Shown: in pieces, positions 26,201-38,700 of the stretch
Position numbering within the stretch: position 1 is the stretch's first letter
How the letters are laid out: each line of letters opens with the position of its first letter
Source: Otis tarda
Taxonomy: Eukaryota > Chordata > Aves > Otidiformes > Otididae
DNA length: 64,000 nt
NCBI GenBank assembly: GCA_026413225.1
Contig: CM048555.1
Location: 76,143,785 to 76,207,784 of the forward strand
Direction of reading: 5' to 3'
Program-made: the position numbers and the translations under genes
The notes under the pieces: generated by a model
Database searches by the model: none
Seen by the model: the letters and a program-made list of their open reading frames with translations, nothing else
Told to the model about the DNA's origin: nothing

Positions 26201-29200
26201 CAGCAGGAGATGCCGCCTGCCGCTCCAGCGGCCTGCAGCCATCTCACACCGGCATCCGAGGAGCTGACAATGTGACTAACCCACACTTAAGCGTGAGATT
26301 TTGCATCTAAGGAGCCTCTCCTGCTCACTTGCTGCAGAACCTCCTTCCCATTTGCCATCGGTGGGGGTAAGTCAATCAGGACAGTTAAGCTTTCAAAAAT
26401 CAACAGAAGCTCTGCGGTTTTTGGCAGCGATGCGTCCCTGCTGTCTCTGCAATACTGCTTCCAGAAATGCACGACCTTCAGTCAAAGGCACCGCTTGACA
26501 CTGGGCACACCTTCAAAACTTCACCCAGCGATCCCAAACCGTCTCACCACCCCATCGCCCCACATGTGGATGAAGCGCTTTGTGAAATCTGGAAGCCGTT
26601 CCCTTGACCCATCAGATAAGGCTGCTGCGGGAGCCAATTTCTCGGCAACGCTCCTGGCCTGCAGCTGAAGCAATCCCTGCAGTAGCCCAGCCTGATAAAA
26701 CTGCTGCTAGATTCCTCCCTTTTTGGCTGGAGATTTAATTTGAGATCTAGTATCCCACTGTGCACTCCCCCAGACTTCCAAAATGTTCTTCTCTAAACAG
26801 CCTTCTCGTCTCACGCTGCCAGGCTTTGCACATCTGGAGTCCAGACTTCATTGTCACTGACCCAGGACTCACCATAGTTCTCCTCCTCCAGCTCAAAATT
26901 AAACACATACAGTCATCATCCTGATCCCAGTGCAACCCTTCTGCCAGGTGGTGTCAGCATCCCACAGCACTAGGTCCAACAGCTCGTGTTGAATAAATAA
27001 AATAAAACAGTCCAGGCTCAAGGCACCCGCGCCAAATTTCTAGGAACCCCCCAAAAAAACCTCCACGGTGTCCTTAGTAATCACTACGACCTCTCCACCC
27101 ACATCAGTCTGAGGATTAAATCAGGGAAAAATCTGTTGTCGGGCTGCTTGTTTCCCCTCTCCCCAAGGTGGAAAAACTCCCAAATAGCCTGTGGAAATGG
27201 ACTGTACTGGTACCCCTGCAGAAGCGTCGCAGCCACTGTTTAAATCTGTACCAGTGAGAAGCCTCTGCAGACGAACACGCCGGTGGGTGTAATTTCTGTC
27301 CCCCGCCGCATAAGCCCATGCAGTCTTTGGAGTCACGGAGCCGTTAGGATGAGGTGACAGAGGACAGACTGTCACCAGCCCTGGAGGAAGTGCGAGAACC
27401 ACCCTTTCCTTTGCTTTATTTGTTTCTGAGAAAGTTACCCAGCTCCATGCCTGCCTTGTGTGTGGTGTCTTCTGCCTGTGCGTCACCCTCCCCAGAGCCA
27501 TCACGTAGACCTCTTGCAGCTGTGGACCCTTATGATGGCACAGGACCAAAGGAAGGAAAAAAAAGATCCACATTATACAGCCACTTTGCTCTAACAAAAA
27601 ACTTCCTCTGTTCCATATTCTACTGTGCAACCAATTTGGAGTACGTCTGCAGCTTCTGCTGACTTTCAGGATGTCACTGGAAACACTCAGGAGAGTAAAC
27701 TTCTGGCAAATAGAACTCCTTGCCTCACCAAGATTAATCCCTCTGCTTATGGAGCTTGTCCCCATCCAGCTTGCTCAAGCAAAGAAACTCTCCAGGTGCA
27801 GTTTCTCCTGCTCCTGACTGAGGAAAACATCCTCATCCTCTGAACCCTCAGGTGTAAATTAGCAGTAATGCTGCCCACAAGGAAGAGTCGGGAGGAAACA
27901 GACTGGACAGATGTTCTGCTTTCAGAAGACAGCAAGTGATATCTATGCAAGAGCAACGGGCGCTGTGAGAGAAGTGGGACTGCTGTCCTGCAGCGCTTGG
28001 AGGAAAGGGTCAGTTCCAGCTACTGCCAGCTTGATGCTATCAAGCAAAAGAGAGAAGCATGGGGAGATCTGAATTCCTCCTTCAGAAACTCCTTCCTCTA
28101 GCATCACCTAACCTGACCCTTGCTGTATTAAACATATAATCATTTTTGCTCAATACTTGAACACTAAGGTCCCATCCATTGCTGGACACTATGACGGCAG
28201 GACCACATCCTGTGCATGCGTCTCTCCTCTTTAGCAAGCACCCAAGTACCTCAGTGCATCTGATGTCAAGTGAAACAGGCTTTAACTTTGGAGAGAGCTC
28301 TTGGGTGCGAGAGTGACAGGGCTGACGAACGAGATCTGCTGCTAGAACTGGCGCGTGGTCAGCACTGACTCAAGAAAGGAAAATGTCACTTGCTGAACCT
28401 CCAATACTTCTTTCTCAACAACCCAAAGCTCTTGGAGGTCTCCCATCTAAGTGCTAACCAGCCTCACTGCTGCGTGGCTTTCAAGACCTCACAAGAGCAG
28501 GCACAAGGAGGACGCTGCACTGTTTGGAGCAAGCCGGGAGACTATAATTTATAGAAAGGCTCTCTTGGATTTTTAGTAGGTGAATCATTAATGTTTTGTT
28601 TGAACTCTCCTGCTTCAAATTCCAGCTATCCATGGGTCGGTGTGTAAAACACGCCAGGTTTGGTTTGTGTGCCTTGCTGTCCGAGTGCGAGGCTTTGAGT
28701 TGGGGGGTGTCTGTGACCAGCAGGGAAATGAAAGGGAGGAGCAGGAGGAGGTGGCTAGTCAAAGAACAAAGATATTATTACCTTTACCCACATTTTAGGG
28801 TGGTAGTTTTCTCCTGGCATCACCTCCCAAGGTGATCTGCAATCTGCTGTCAGTGTACTTGTTCAGGCAAAAATCGAAGGGCAGAACGTGGCATTTCAAC
28901 TGTGTTCCCCCCAAGCCCGAAACACTCACTCAAAATAAACTGTGCCGAAGAGAAATCCTGCCCAAGAACTGCGCAAGAATTGGCATCCTGCAGGGATCTC
29001 TTTAACCCACCCCTGTCCTACCAAAGACCCACACCGAGCTCAGGTTTTATGGGCCGGGGCCACAGGCACTGTCCTCATCAGCTGGGGAAACAGGAGACCG
29101 AGCCTTGATCCTGCCAGCTTCTGAGCAGCCTGGCCTCGTCCAGCCAAGCAATTAAAGTATGCGGCTTATGCTACAGCTTAATTGGCTCGGGATCCCTGGC

Positions 29201-30649
29201 TGAAGGGCCCCGGAGAAGAGCAAAATAGCGCTTGGCGGACGTCGTGCATCTGTCACTGCCCTCTGCCGGGAAGCGCGAGGGCTTCGGGACCACACGTGTC
29301 CGGCGTGGAATGGAGATGCTGGGGATGGAGAGGGGAGAGGATGCAAACCTGCATCCCCTTTCAGGTAAACTTCAGCTCTGTCCTGCACCACACAGAGAAG
29401 ATGAAACCCAAATGGGAGCGATGAGTGAGTGGTTTTTAACACTGATTGCATAGTGAGCACAGCTTTGCATACATGTGTCAGTGTGGTCATCACCGAAAAG
29501 GCAGGCAGAGCTGGTGTAGGCGCAGGGAGGAGGCATTCCGGTAACAAACGTTGCCAGATGGAGACCAAGATAAACACAAGGGGCTGCAAAAAGGCAAAGC
29601 ATCCCCCAAATACACAAGGAGGATGGTTGGCAAGACAAAGAAATCAAGGTAAGTGGTATCAGGAGCAGAGGAACACACCACCGCCACCCCCCACTTCCCC
29701 TTTTGGGGACTGGGCAGTAGCATAAAAATATCATGCATAAACAAGGGAAAATGGAGGAAAAAGAAAACAAGAGGTTTGTTTCTTACTTGGTCTCTCAAGC
29801 TTGGTGACCTTGACTCGGGGGACCAGGAGCCACCGAGACTGCAGCCACCAGCGCTCCCTGCACAGCATCCGCCAGTTGTGCGTTTTCACAGCTGGCGTAC
29901 ATGGGATTGCTGAGACTGAGTCTTGACACAGTGAAAGAACTGACCATCAGCCAGAAGCCTGCCGGGAATTCAGCAAAGTTCAGCTCTACAGTTCAAAATC
30001 AGCCTGATGTGCCAGTCTTCTAAGCACTCCCATGGCAGCCATCTCTAATTCTGCCACAGATGCGTGGACATGTGGATGGATGGTCAGATGGATTCATATG
30101 CAACACAGGGCTCTGCTGGAAGAGGACTACAGGGTCAGCAGTGTTTCACTCCGTGTCTGCTTGCTTAGGTACCAACCACCACCTCTCCTCTCCCCAGGGC
30201 AAAGCAACCACCCCAGGACCCAGGCAGAGGATGGCAGCTGGGAGCTGTACTTACATCCATGGCCTATGGTGTCTGCAGACTCCTCCTGTTCCCTTTGGTG
30301 GGTTTATTTGTACCAGAGACTGTGAGGAGCACAGCTAGTGACAGGGGACCAAAATTGTATGGTGGGCATCAGAGATAATTGTCACTTACCTGCCTTGAGG
30401 GGTGGTGAACCCCAAGCCTCACACAGGTGCCTTATTCTGCTCCTTGCTCACGATGGGTTTTGACCCTCACTCACAACTTTCTTAGCCTTGTAATATAGAT
30501 TAGGGAGAAGAGAACAAGAATTGTCTCTCAAATGACATGAGAAGATAGTCCACGCAATCCCAGCATCCAGCACGGGGCTGGAGTGAGGTTTGCAATCCCA
30601 GCTCTGACAGAGACTCACCTGTGCTGGCTTCTCCTTCACTCTGAGAGCT
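20251..30649. other. Intergenic, no gene seen
   Basis: About 10 kb without a recognised transposon apart from simple runs (T13 at about 22530, A9 at about 21720). Long chance frames at 23865-24563 (+) and 27121-27765 (-) have no domain, no codon-like composition and no splice context. Confidence 0.7.
29165..29310. promoter_or_regulatory. Second CpG-rich pocket with a CTCF-like match
   Basis: About a dozen CpGs in about 130 bases (GGCGGACGTCGTGC, AAGCGCGAGGGC, GTGTCCGGCGTGG). Inside it CACTGCCCTCTGCCGG (29255-29270) matches 13 of 14 positions of a common CTCF core consensus on the minus strand. One such near match is expected by chance in a window this size, so the site is weak evidence alone. 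Confidence 0.25.
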
Positions 30650-31040
30650 CATAGAATCACAGGATGGTTTTGGTTGGAAGGGACCTTAAAGATCGCCTAA
30701 TTCCAACCCCCCTGCCATGGGCAGGGACATCTTCCACTACATCAGGACACTCAAAGCCACATCCAAACTGGCCTTGAAGGCTTCCAGGGTTGGGGCATCC
30801 ACAGCTTCTCTGGGCAACCTGGTTCAGTGCCTCACCACCCTCACAGTGAAGAATTTATTCCTTATGTCTGATCTAAACCTACCCTCTTCCAGTTTAAAGC
30901 CATTACCCCTTGTCCTGCCACTAGACATTCTTGTTAAAAGTCACTCTCATCTTTCTTATCAGCCCCTGTTAGGTACTGGAAGGTCCCTATAAGGTGTCCC
31001 CAGAGCCTTCTCCAGGCTGAACAACCCCAACTCTCTTGTT
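30650..31040 (-). mobile_element. CR1 LINE 3' end, minus strand
   Basis: Starts ATAGAATCACAGGATGGTTT and continues GGTTGGAAGGGACCTTAAAG, GGCAACCTGGTTCAGTGC and ACCCCTTGTCCTGCCACTA. It ends near CTGAACAACCCCAACTCT. These are reverse-complement CR1 landmarks in the correct order over about 390 bases. Confidence 0.95.
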
Positions 31041-34000
31041 GGGAAAAGCATGACACTTGTCAGGAGCATCTTGCTTATGATTCTTCAGCCAGTTCACACA
31101 CGCTGCAAGTGGACAGCCACAGCAAGAAAATGTGGATCAGAGCCATGCTTTCTCCACCACACAGCAATGGGAAGGTACAAGAAAACATCAAGGAGGTAGA
31201 TATTTGGGAATCTTTCAACCATGAGGTTCTCCTCCTAAGCTCTAAGCACTAGAGAAGAGCTGAGGTCTGAAAGCACTATTCAGATCTGCTCCAAAACTTG
31301 TTAGCGTAATCCCTTACGGGGCTGGACCAGTGCTGTGATCCATACAAACATCTGACCTCCGTTTGAGTTTTACTAAGCGCCTGGATTCAGCAATACTCCA
31401 CAGCGACACGTTCCAGAACACAATTGCACTTTCCATGAGAAAAACGTGTTCAGATGCCCTTGAATGAGGTGTGTGACAGAAAAAAATACAGTACAATCAC
31501 ATAAAACAGCGGGAGACCCTTACTTTGGAGAGCACAGTAACAGTTAGCTCATCTCAGAAAGGAAATCCTCGACGCTGAGGCCAGGTCCTCAGCCTGGATT
31601 TTTCCTGAGCTCTGCACTTCTCTAACCATACAGCCTAGGAAGCACTGTAAGTGATAAAGAAGTGAAACCCCCTGCTTTTTAGCTCTTCATCCCTCCTTTT
31701 CATTTTGAAGGAGGCTATTTCAGCACTGAGCTGCAGGATCTAAAGGCCACAGAGTTGGGTGGCGATCAATGGAAATTCTATCTGAGGGTGTGAAGGAAAA
31801 GAAACACGTTCGCAGAGGGAAATCTGGCATCAGCAGAAGCAGCAAACGAGGCAGAGAAAAAGGTTTCCTCTCTCTCAGAGGGGGAAAGCACAAGAGCTAT
31901 CCCAGGAACTTTTATGGACCACAGCCTTGCAGCCAAACCTGGGATCTCCTGCGTGCTGCGATGGACTTTATGAGGTTCCCCCCATACACACGCTGAAGCA
32001 GCCTGTTTCATACATTCCACTTGTCCCTTTTGATTTGTATCCCCCTCAAGCTTCGTCTGCTGGAAGGAAGACAGAGCCAACAGCAAGCGAGGTGCTTCAA
32101 GGAGAGCTTGACTGTCAGCAGGACTGCCTTTCTCATGTGGGTTTGAAATGGCTTTGGAGGAGCGGCAGCTCAAGTTGTACAATCACAGCAGTGAGAGTGC
32201 AGGAGAGAATCCAATCACTGCTGCTATGGAGAAAATGCAAGACAACAGGAGGAGAGCATTGTCCTTCCATCCCCTTCCAGCCCAACCTAGCGATGAGGCT
32301 GCCTTGTGTTTCCCGACACTAATGCGATTCCCCATTCATTGCTAGCAAGGAAGTCATCAAATCCAGTGGTTGCCTCTGCTGAAGATGAGACTCTTACCTG
32401 CAAAAGCTCCCTGTTGCAATTGCAAGTATAATCTCTTCAAGCAAAATGAAAAATGCCATGGATCATGCTTCTGCATCCCTAAATTCACTCCTAAATTTGT
32501 ACCTGCAAAAACAAAAGCTAGAAGGTCTGTGAGCAGTAGGATTAAGCAAGCCTGGATTCCCACCAAACATCGCAGGTAGACCTGGCTGACCAAAACAGGG
32601 TGGGAAATGACCTACCTTTTTCCTCCCCTGCCCAGGTACAGATTTTTGCATTGTTTATGAAATTGTAATACCTTTAACAACTCTCCCCATATGTAAAGTT
32701 TATTCAAAATCGGCCGTGAGCTACTTTGGGGACCAACAGGCAGAGGTCATACTGCGTGACCTTTATTTCATCAGTAAAGCTATTGAAAAAAAATAAATTA
32801 AAAGGGGAAAAAATACTTGTCATTCAACAACAACTTATTCAAGAACCAAGTGAAAGCCAGCTTCAGGCTATGGCAGAGGCAACACACTGAATGGCGGCCC
32901 TGTCCCCTCTCGCCTGCGGGCACGCCTGCCTGAAGGTGCATCAGCAAAACACAAACCACTCTCCTGTTGAAACGGAGACCTGAACTACAGGGCTCACAGA
33001 GATCACGCAGAAGCAAGATTTGACCTGCTAAAAGATCCATCCATTTAAAACTTCCTCTAGTGTTCTCCTAAGGCAGTTGGAGGTATTCCATGGTTCTCCC
33101 ACGGGAACCCACTGCCGGACCCGCAGATCCTCCTGGAGCGATGTCTACGCGTGCACTGGATGAGGGGCCTCAACACCCAGTTGCCTCCTTGTTTCTGTAC
33201 AGGAAAACACCTGCATGTCCTCTCTCTTCCCAGGGGGGACACAAGGGATGCCCGCGGGCTTTGTGCGATGCCGCGGGCTGGGCGTTTCAGCTGCTGTTAG
33301 CAAGGGCAACCACGTGCCATGGACAGCACGTTACACCTCTGTGCTGTTCCTGCTCCTTTCTTTCATGCAGCCCTTTGATGAGATGATGAATTGAACGTCG
33401 TTTAGTTCCTGCCTAACAGCTGGTGCAGACGGGAAGAGAAGTTAGAGGCAGAATAAAACTGCTCCAGGTGCATTCGCTTCATCCCTGCTTTTTGCAGCAG
33501 TCTTCGTAGCACTGCTGGCTAGAAAAGGATACGTTCTTGGCTCACGCTTTTCATGGGAGCTTTACACCGGGAAACGTCTCTGTCAAAAGACTGAAAGCCG
33601 CACAGGAATGTATTTCATCTGGAGCTCTGTATGCTGATGACTGCCAGCTGCTGGGATGAACATCAGGATCTCTTCAGGGGTATATCAGGAGGTGGTTGTA
33701 CTAGCAGGTGTGATCATTTTATGGCAGCTCGGCCTTTCATGGGCTGCAGAGAGAAATGACAGCAAAGCTGTGCTCTGGGAAGCGCTGTTGGGAAGGAGAG
33801 GGGTGGGACTCTCCCTGTCTGGCCCACATATGCTTGGGAATCAGCTTAGGGTTAAAAAAGGTGAGACCTCCAAGCAACGTCAGCTGGAGCAAGGGCTCAG
33901 AAGATGTTATTGCACTGCCATAACCCACTGCAGCCGTCAGCAGCTGTAAGTAAACCAGTCCGGAATGGGAGAGGAGTCTTGACTGGTACATGTGCTAGAC

Positions 34001-34246
34001 CAGGGACAGGCTACATCCCCCAACAACAGTCACAAGCTAAGGGCAAGCACGTATGCTAAGAAAAAATAATATGGGGTCACGCTTGCAAGCGCATCCCAAA
34101 ACAAGAACAGGAGTGGTAGGCGTGCAATCCCACTGTAGTCAAGGACAGGGCTGAGGGCAAAATGCTTGAGTTTTCCAGGCCAGTGTTTTAACCAATTATG
34201 TTTTTCCTCTCTTCTCTTCTCCCATAATAAACAACACAGTGATCAG
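31041..34246. other. Intergenic, no gene seen
   Basis: Nothing firm. The stretch 31310-31480 (CACGTTCCAGAACACAATTG) could be another very old CR1 remnant, but too little is left to call it. Confidence 0.65.
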
Positions 34247-34424
34247 AACACTGGCACAGGTTGCCCAGAGAGGTGGTGGATGCCCCATCCCTGGAAACAT
34301 TCAAGGCCAGGTTGGACGGGGCTCTGAGCAACCTGATCTGGTTGGAGATGTCCCTGCTCCTTGCAGGGAGGTTGGACTGGGTGGCCTTTAAAGGTCCCTT
34401 CCAACCCAAACCATTCTATGATAC
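34247..34424 (+). mobile_element. CR1 LINE 3' end, plus strand
   Basis: Contains CACAGGTTGCCCAGAGAGGT, CTGGAAACATTCAAGGCCAG, TTGGACTGGGTGGCC and CTTCCAACCCAAACCATTCT in order, ending in ATGATACTG. This is a textbook avian CR1 3' terminus, short and little diverged. It is the least decayed CR1 in the window. Confidence 0.95.
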
Positions 34425-35489
34425 TGAAACTCAGAGCAGTGAAAAGGAAGAGGTCCTTCAAACACAAGGAAGAGACTATTCAGGGACATCGGTCATGGCA
34501 GAAGCAGCTGCAGTTTATATCAACGGGTGAGCTCACGCCCTGTCATGGCATCAATCAACACAGCTCTCAGCCATGCAAGAACCCACCCCTCACCACGCAT
34601 CAGTGGCTTCACAGGCGACGGTGGATATGCTGCACACGGACTGAAACCCATCTCCCCCATCTCACCTCACCTCACCTGCGCTGCAGGTTTCACACAGCAG
34701 CTCCTCCAGTTGCCGCCACCACCGCAAGTGTGAGGAGCAGCTGAGGTAAAAGGGCCAGCTGAGAGTGCAATGAGCCACGGAGCAAACCCTTCCCGGACAG
34801 GCCGCAGGCGGGATTTAGCTGGGAAGTGTTTTACAGTGTCAGGGTCCATTGCATCCCTGGGCTCCAGCTGGCTTCTCCAGGTTTCACACATTACTTTCAC
34901 AGGAGGAGAGAGAAACTAAGAAGAAGTGCAGAGAACTGGTTTCCTGCAGTTTCTGAGCCTCCCCTTCATTTCCACACAATGTGGAATTTCTTTTGTCCCC
35001 AGCTCTCCTCTCCTAAGCTGACATTCCCAATCACCGCTCAAGAAGAGAGGTAAGTTCAAGCTCTAGTGCTCAAACACACCTGAAGACGCATCTCCAGCTA
35101 AACAACAACCCCTGCAAGCTGATACGGTGCTTTTCCCAGGGTTGTAAATTTTGCATCCGTCCAAGAGATGCTCTAATTTTGGCCATGGTTCAACATGCAA
35201 CTCCTTCTGAACCAAGAATTTGCAATTCCCTCCCTTCTGCCCCCAGTGTCAACTTTCACTAGAGAGAAGAACCTGTCCCCAGTTTTTCAGCAGGGCTTTG
35301 CTTTTTCATAACATGTCCTATAAGTAGGCCTAAAAACGCTTCAGGAGGAAGGGTGAGTAACCACAACGCCAGCGTCAGTGTCTAATATCATGCATCAAGA
35401 CGGAAGGGCAGAAAGAGGGAGGCTGGAAAGAACACTCCCTTCCTCCCTCCGGGGCAGCTAAATCCATCCCCTGCCCACGGTGGGATCAG

Positions 35490-35725
35490 CTGCAGCTGAA
35501 ACCGTCCCGGCTGGAGCTCATCCAACAGAGTCTTCAAACTTTCCAGTGCTGGAAGACCTCCCAGCACAAACCATGCCAATGCTTCTCTAATCACATGTTA
35601 GAAAAAAATCTTCTTGCTGAACCTATACCTCCCAGGATGCTCTTGCATCCATTACCTCTTGTCCTTGCCCTGGGATGATGCCGAGGGAAGAAAGCAATCA
35701 CTCCGTCATTGACCTTTTGCATCGT
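35490..35725 (-). mobile_element. Old, diverged CR1 fragment, minus strand
   Basis: The run AACTTTCCAGTGCTGG, TCTCTAATCACATGTTAG, AAATCTTCTTGCTGAAC and CATTACCTCTTGTCCTTG follows the reverse-complement CR1 order with many substitutions. Ends are approximate. Confidence 0.55.
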
Positions 35726-38700
35726 CTTCTCTGGATTAGTTGGTCTCTGCTCGTGTATCCTAAAACCAGCCATGTTTTTTGAGGTCTCAGGATTTTGATT
35801 GCCCTCCAAGCCTCTCTGGTGGCATAGAGGACAGAGCCAGGTTGGACAGACTGCCACACATTAGTCCAACTCCCTGGGAAGCGGAGCAAGGCACAACACA
35901 CGCAGCAACGCTCCCTCTAGAGCTGGAAACTGTTCCCTTGCACAAAGCTCTGTAGAGTCCTACCAAATACAGAAGGGTTTGGGTGAATTCAGCAGGCAAA
36001 CACCCAGTACCTTCACCCTGGTGCTAACGAATCCCTAACGAGCAAGAAGGTACAACCCCAAAAGTCACATAACTGCTCGGTTTCTGCATGGCACCTTCCT
36101 TCCTAGGGCACTACGCCTGTGCGGAGCTACCATGGCTTGGAGTATTTTATCGCTCTGGGAAGCTGGCTCCTTCCGACATGGTCCTGAGCCTGTTGAAGTC
36201 ACTGAGCCTCTGCATTTTAGTGGGCTTTGGATGAGGTCCTAAACGACCTCTGTGGCAACTTCACAGCCGAGAACTAGGAAACACTATCGATTTCAAGTCT
36301 TCTCTTGAAGAGTATTCACTGTGAGTACCCAACATAAGAGATGCATCTGTGACAGATCAAGACTGACACATAGCTACAAACTCGTGGGCTCAGGCTGTTC
36401 CTGGGGCTTTGTCCTGATCTCCTCTCCATTTGCCTGTAGCATCAGCAATCTGCTGAAGCTGTCTCACACAGAGATACATCAGCACTGAGATGAGCTGCAA
36501 CATTAGCCACCACCAAACGAGCTCTGGTTTACCAACTATGTGCACCAAAGCAAGGAACAAACTTGAGCACCATACCTGGCGTCCCGGGTTAAAGCCAGGG
36601 CTGCTGAGGATTTTACATGCATCACTGTTGTCCTGTCCATTATGGCTGCCCAGACATTCCCATGCAGATAAATCACAACTTTTCTCAGATCCAGAAGATT
36701 CCTGCTGTCTCTGAGAATCGTGAGCTACAGCCTGTATGCTCATGAAGGCTGGAGCAGGAGGCATCAGTAATCCTGCACATGCGTTCCCACATCCAGAGAT
36801 GTGAAGTTGCATCATAAAATCTCTGTCTCAAGTGTCTTCTTCCACTTTCTCCTGCTGGAAGGGAATAAAATTCAGGAGAAATTCCTTCAAATAATACCAA
36901 ACTCCAGTGCTCTACCAATCCTAGGAGGACAGACCTTCTGAGCAACACATGGTTCTGCATCCAGCAGTAGCCAGAGCTTCAGGCTGGCAGTCAAAGGGCT
37001 GAGATCCCATTTGAGGTCATTTCTCCAGGGTTCATGGGTGCAACCACTGAACCAAGAGTGAATTACACTGTGTATGAAGGAGAGCCCACAGAAGGGGACA
37101 GGAACCATGCTGGGCTGCACTTGGGGCACCTGCCTCCCAGAAAAGGCACTTCCAGGTGCTACGGAGGCAGCTTAGGGTCACAGCATCTCTGCTGCTCTGT
37201 GACTCAGTGCCAGTTCCCAGAGTAGGGGAAAGACATGAACTTAAGGGAGGAAGCATGGAGACTCCTCCGTGTGCGGGGAAGGACCACCAGATCTGGCTGA
37301 TCAAGACCATGAGGTGGTTCTTCAGAAGCCGCACAAAGCAGGCTCAGGGCAGGAGGTGGCAGAGACCTTGACTGTTATCTCCAAAATCCTGTGTTGGATC
37401 CTCAGAGATTCAGGGTTTCTGGTAAAGGCATTGGTGTTTTTTGGACTGTTCTGAAGAGGTCTGATGAGTTCCTACCTTGGCAGGCAAGCTCCACGCTTCT
37501 GTCTTCACCAACCTCAAACACAAAGTGACGAGTTTTGCGTTTTTCCTTCTGCACTGCTGGAGCAGCAGCGTCACAGCCGAGCAGTGACTTTCCCTGTCCG
37601 TGTAACCTGCAAACACATCCCAACCTGCCCCTTCCAGGCCCCAGGACCCTGAGCTGGGCTGAGGGAGTAGAATAAATTCCCTTTGCCCAAATGCTCTTAA
37701 ACACCAGAGCAGGGAGGAGGAGACTGAAAAAATACAAACATCCTAAATCACTAAGTGGTGTCTCCCACTCATTTTCCATGCAAACATCAGAGGAAGAAAA
37801 ATAAATAAAGAAGGGACAAACCTAAATAGCTCTATGCAGAGTGTGAAGAACCACAATTATTTTTCTCCAGGTGTGGGCAGTAGATTCAGGACTGGTGCTG
37901 TATTCTGGTGACCCAAGTGCCACCAGTGCTAAAGGCGAGTGATGCTCTGCTCGGAGGACACAGATTGGAGTCTGTGGGGACACAGTGAGTAGGAATGGGG
38001 ACATCAGCTCTCCTCCCTCCAGCCCACGTAGCGCGTCCCACCTCTTCAGATGGCTTTGCTACAGCTGTGCCCTCGGTCCACACCTCGCTTTACATGCTCC
38101 ACCCCAACAGCCACCACCCACAGAAACATTCCTGTAGTGAAACGGGCTCATCACTGATGAGCTACCAAACATCACACACAAACCCACTGCAAGACAGGGA
38201 GAAAACTTGTTATCCATCCCTTGATTGTCACTTTACACCCCTCCTATCCAAGAGCTCCGTGACCCATCTTGCCCTTACCCTGCGCTCCTGGCTCTTCTTT
38301 AGATGCCCGATTTAGGAAGATTTGTCCCAGGCAAGGCACACACAGGTGCAGAGTCAGACACACAGGTCCTTTAGCAGCTCTCAGATATCCTGCCTTGGTC
38401 CAGCTCCTGGACCATCAACGGAGACTTTGACTCTGAGGAAAGGGAATTTAGAAATATTATTAGATACAGATAGATAATACAAACTGGATAATAATATATT
38501 ATTTTACTACGTTCACGCCTACACAGATTAAAAAAAATTGAATTTGCAATCCAATAAAACATTATCTGATTAAAAAAACCCTTCACTCCTCCTGGAGAGT
38601 ATCAACCTGGGTGGAGGTTGATATTTGCCACCTTGGTTGCATCCTTTGCTGCACTGTGGCTGGGACAGCAGCTGACTGTATTTGATACCCAGCCATGGGA

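Noticed and set aside
27121..27765. 214-codon open frame on the minus strand
   Set aside because: No domain, no conserved-looking block and no neighbouring exon.
31310..31480. Possible further old CR1 remnant on the minus strand
   Set aside because: Only scattered words resemble CR1, too few and not clearly in order.
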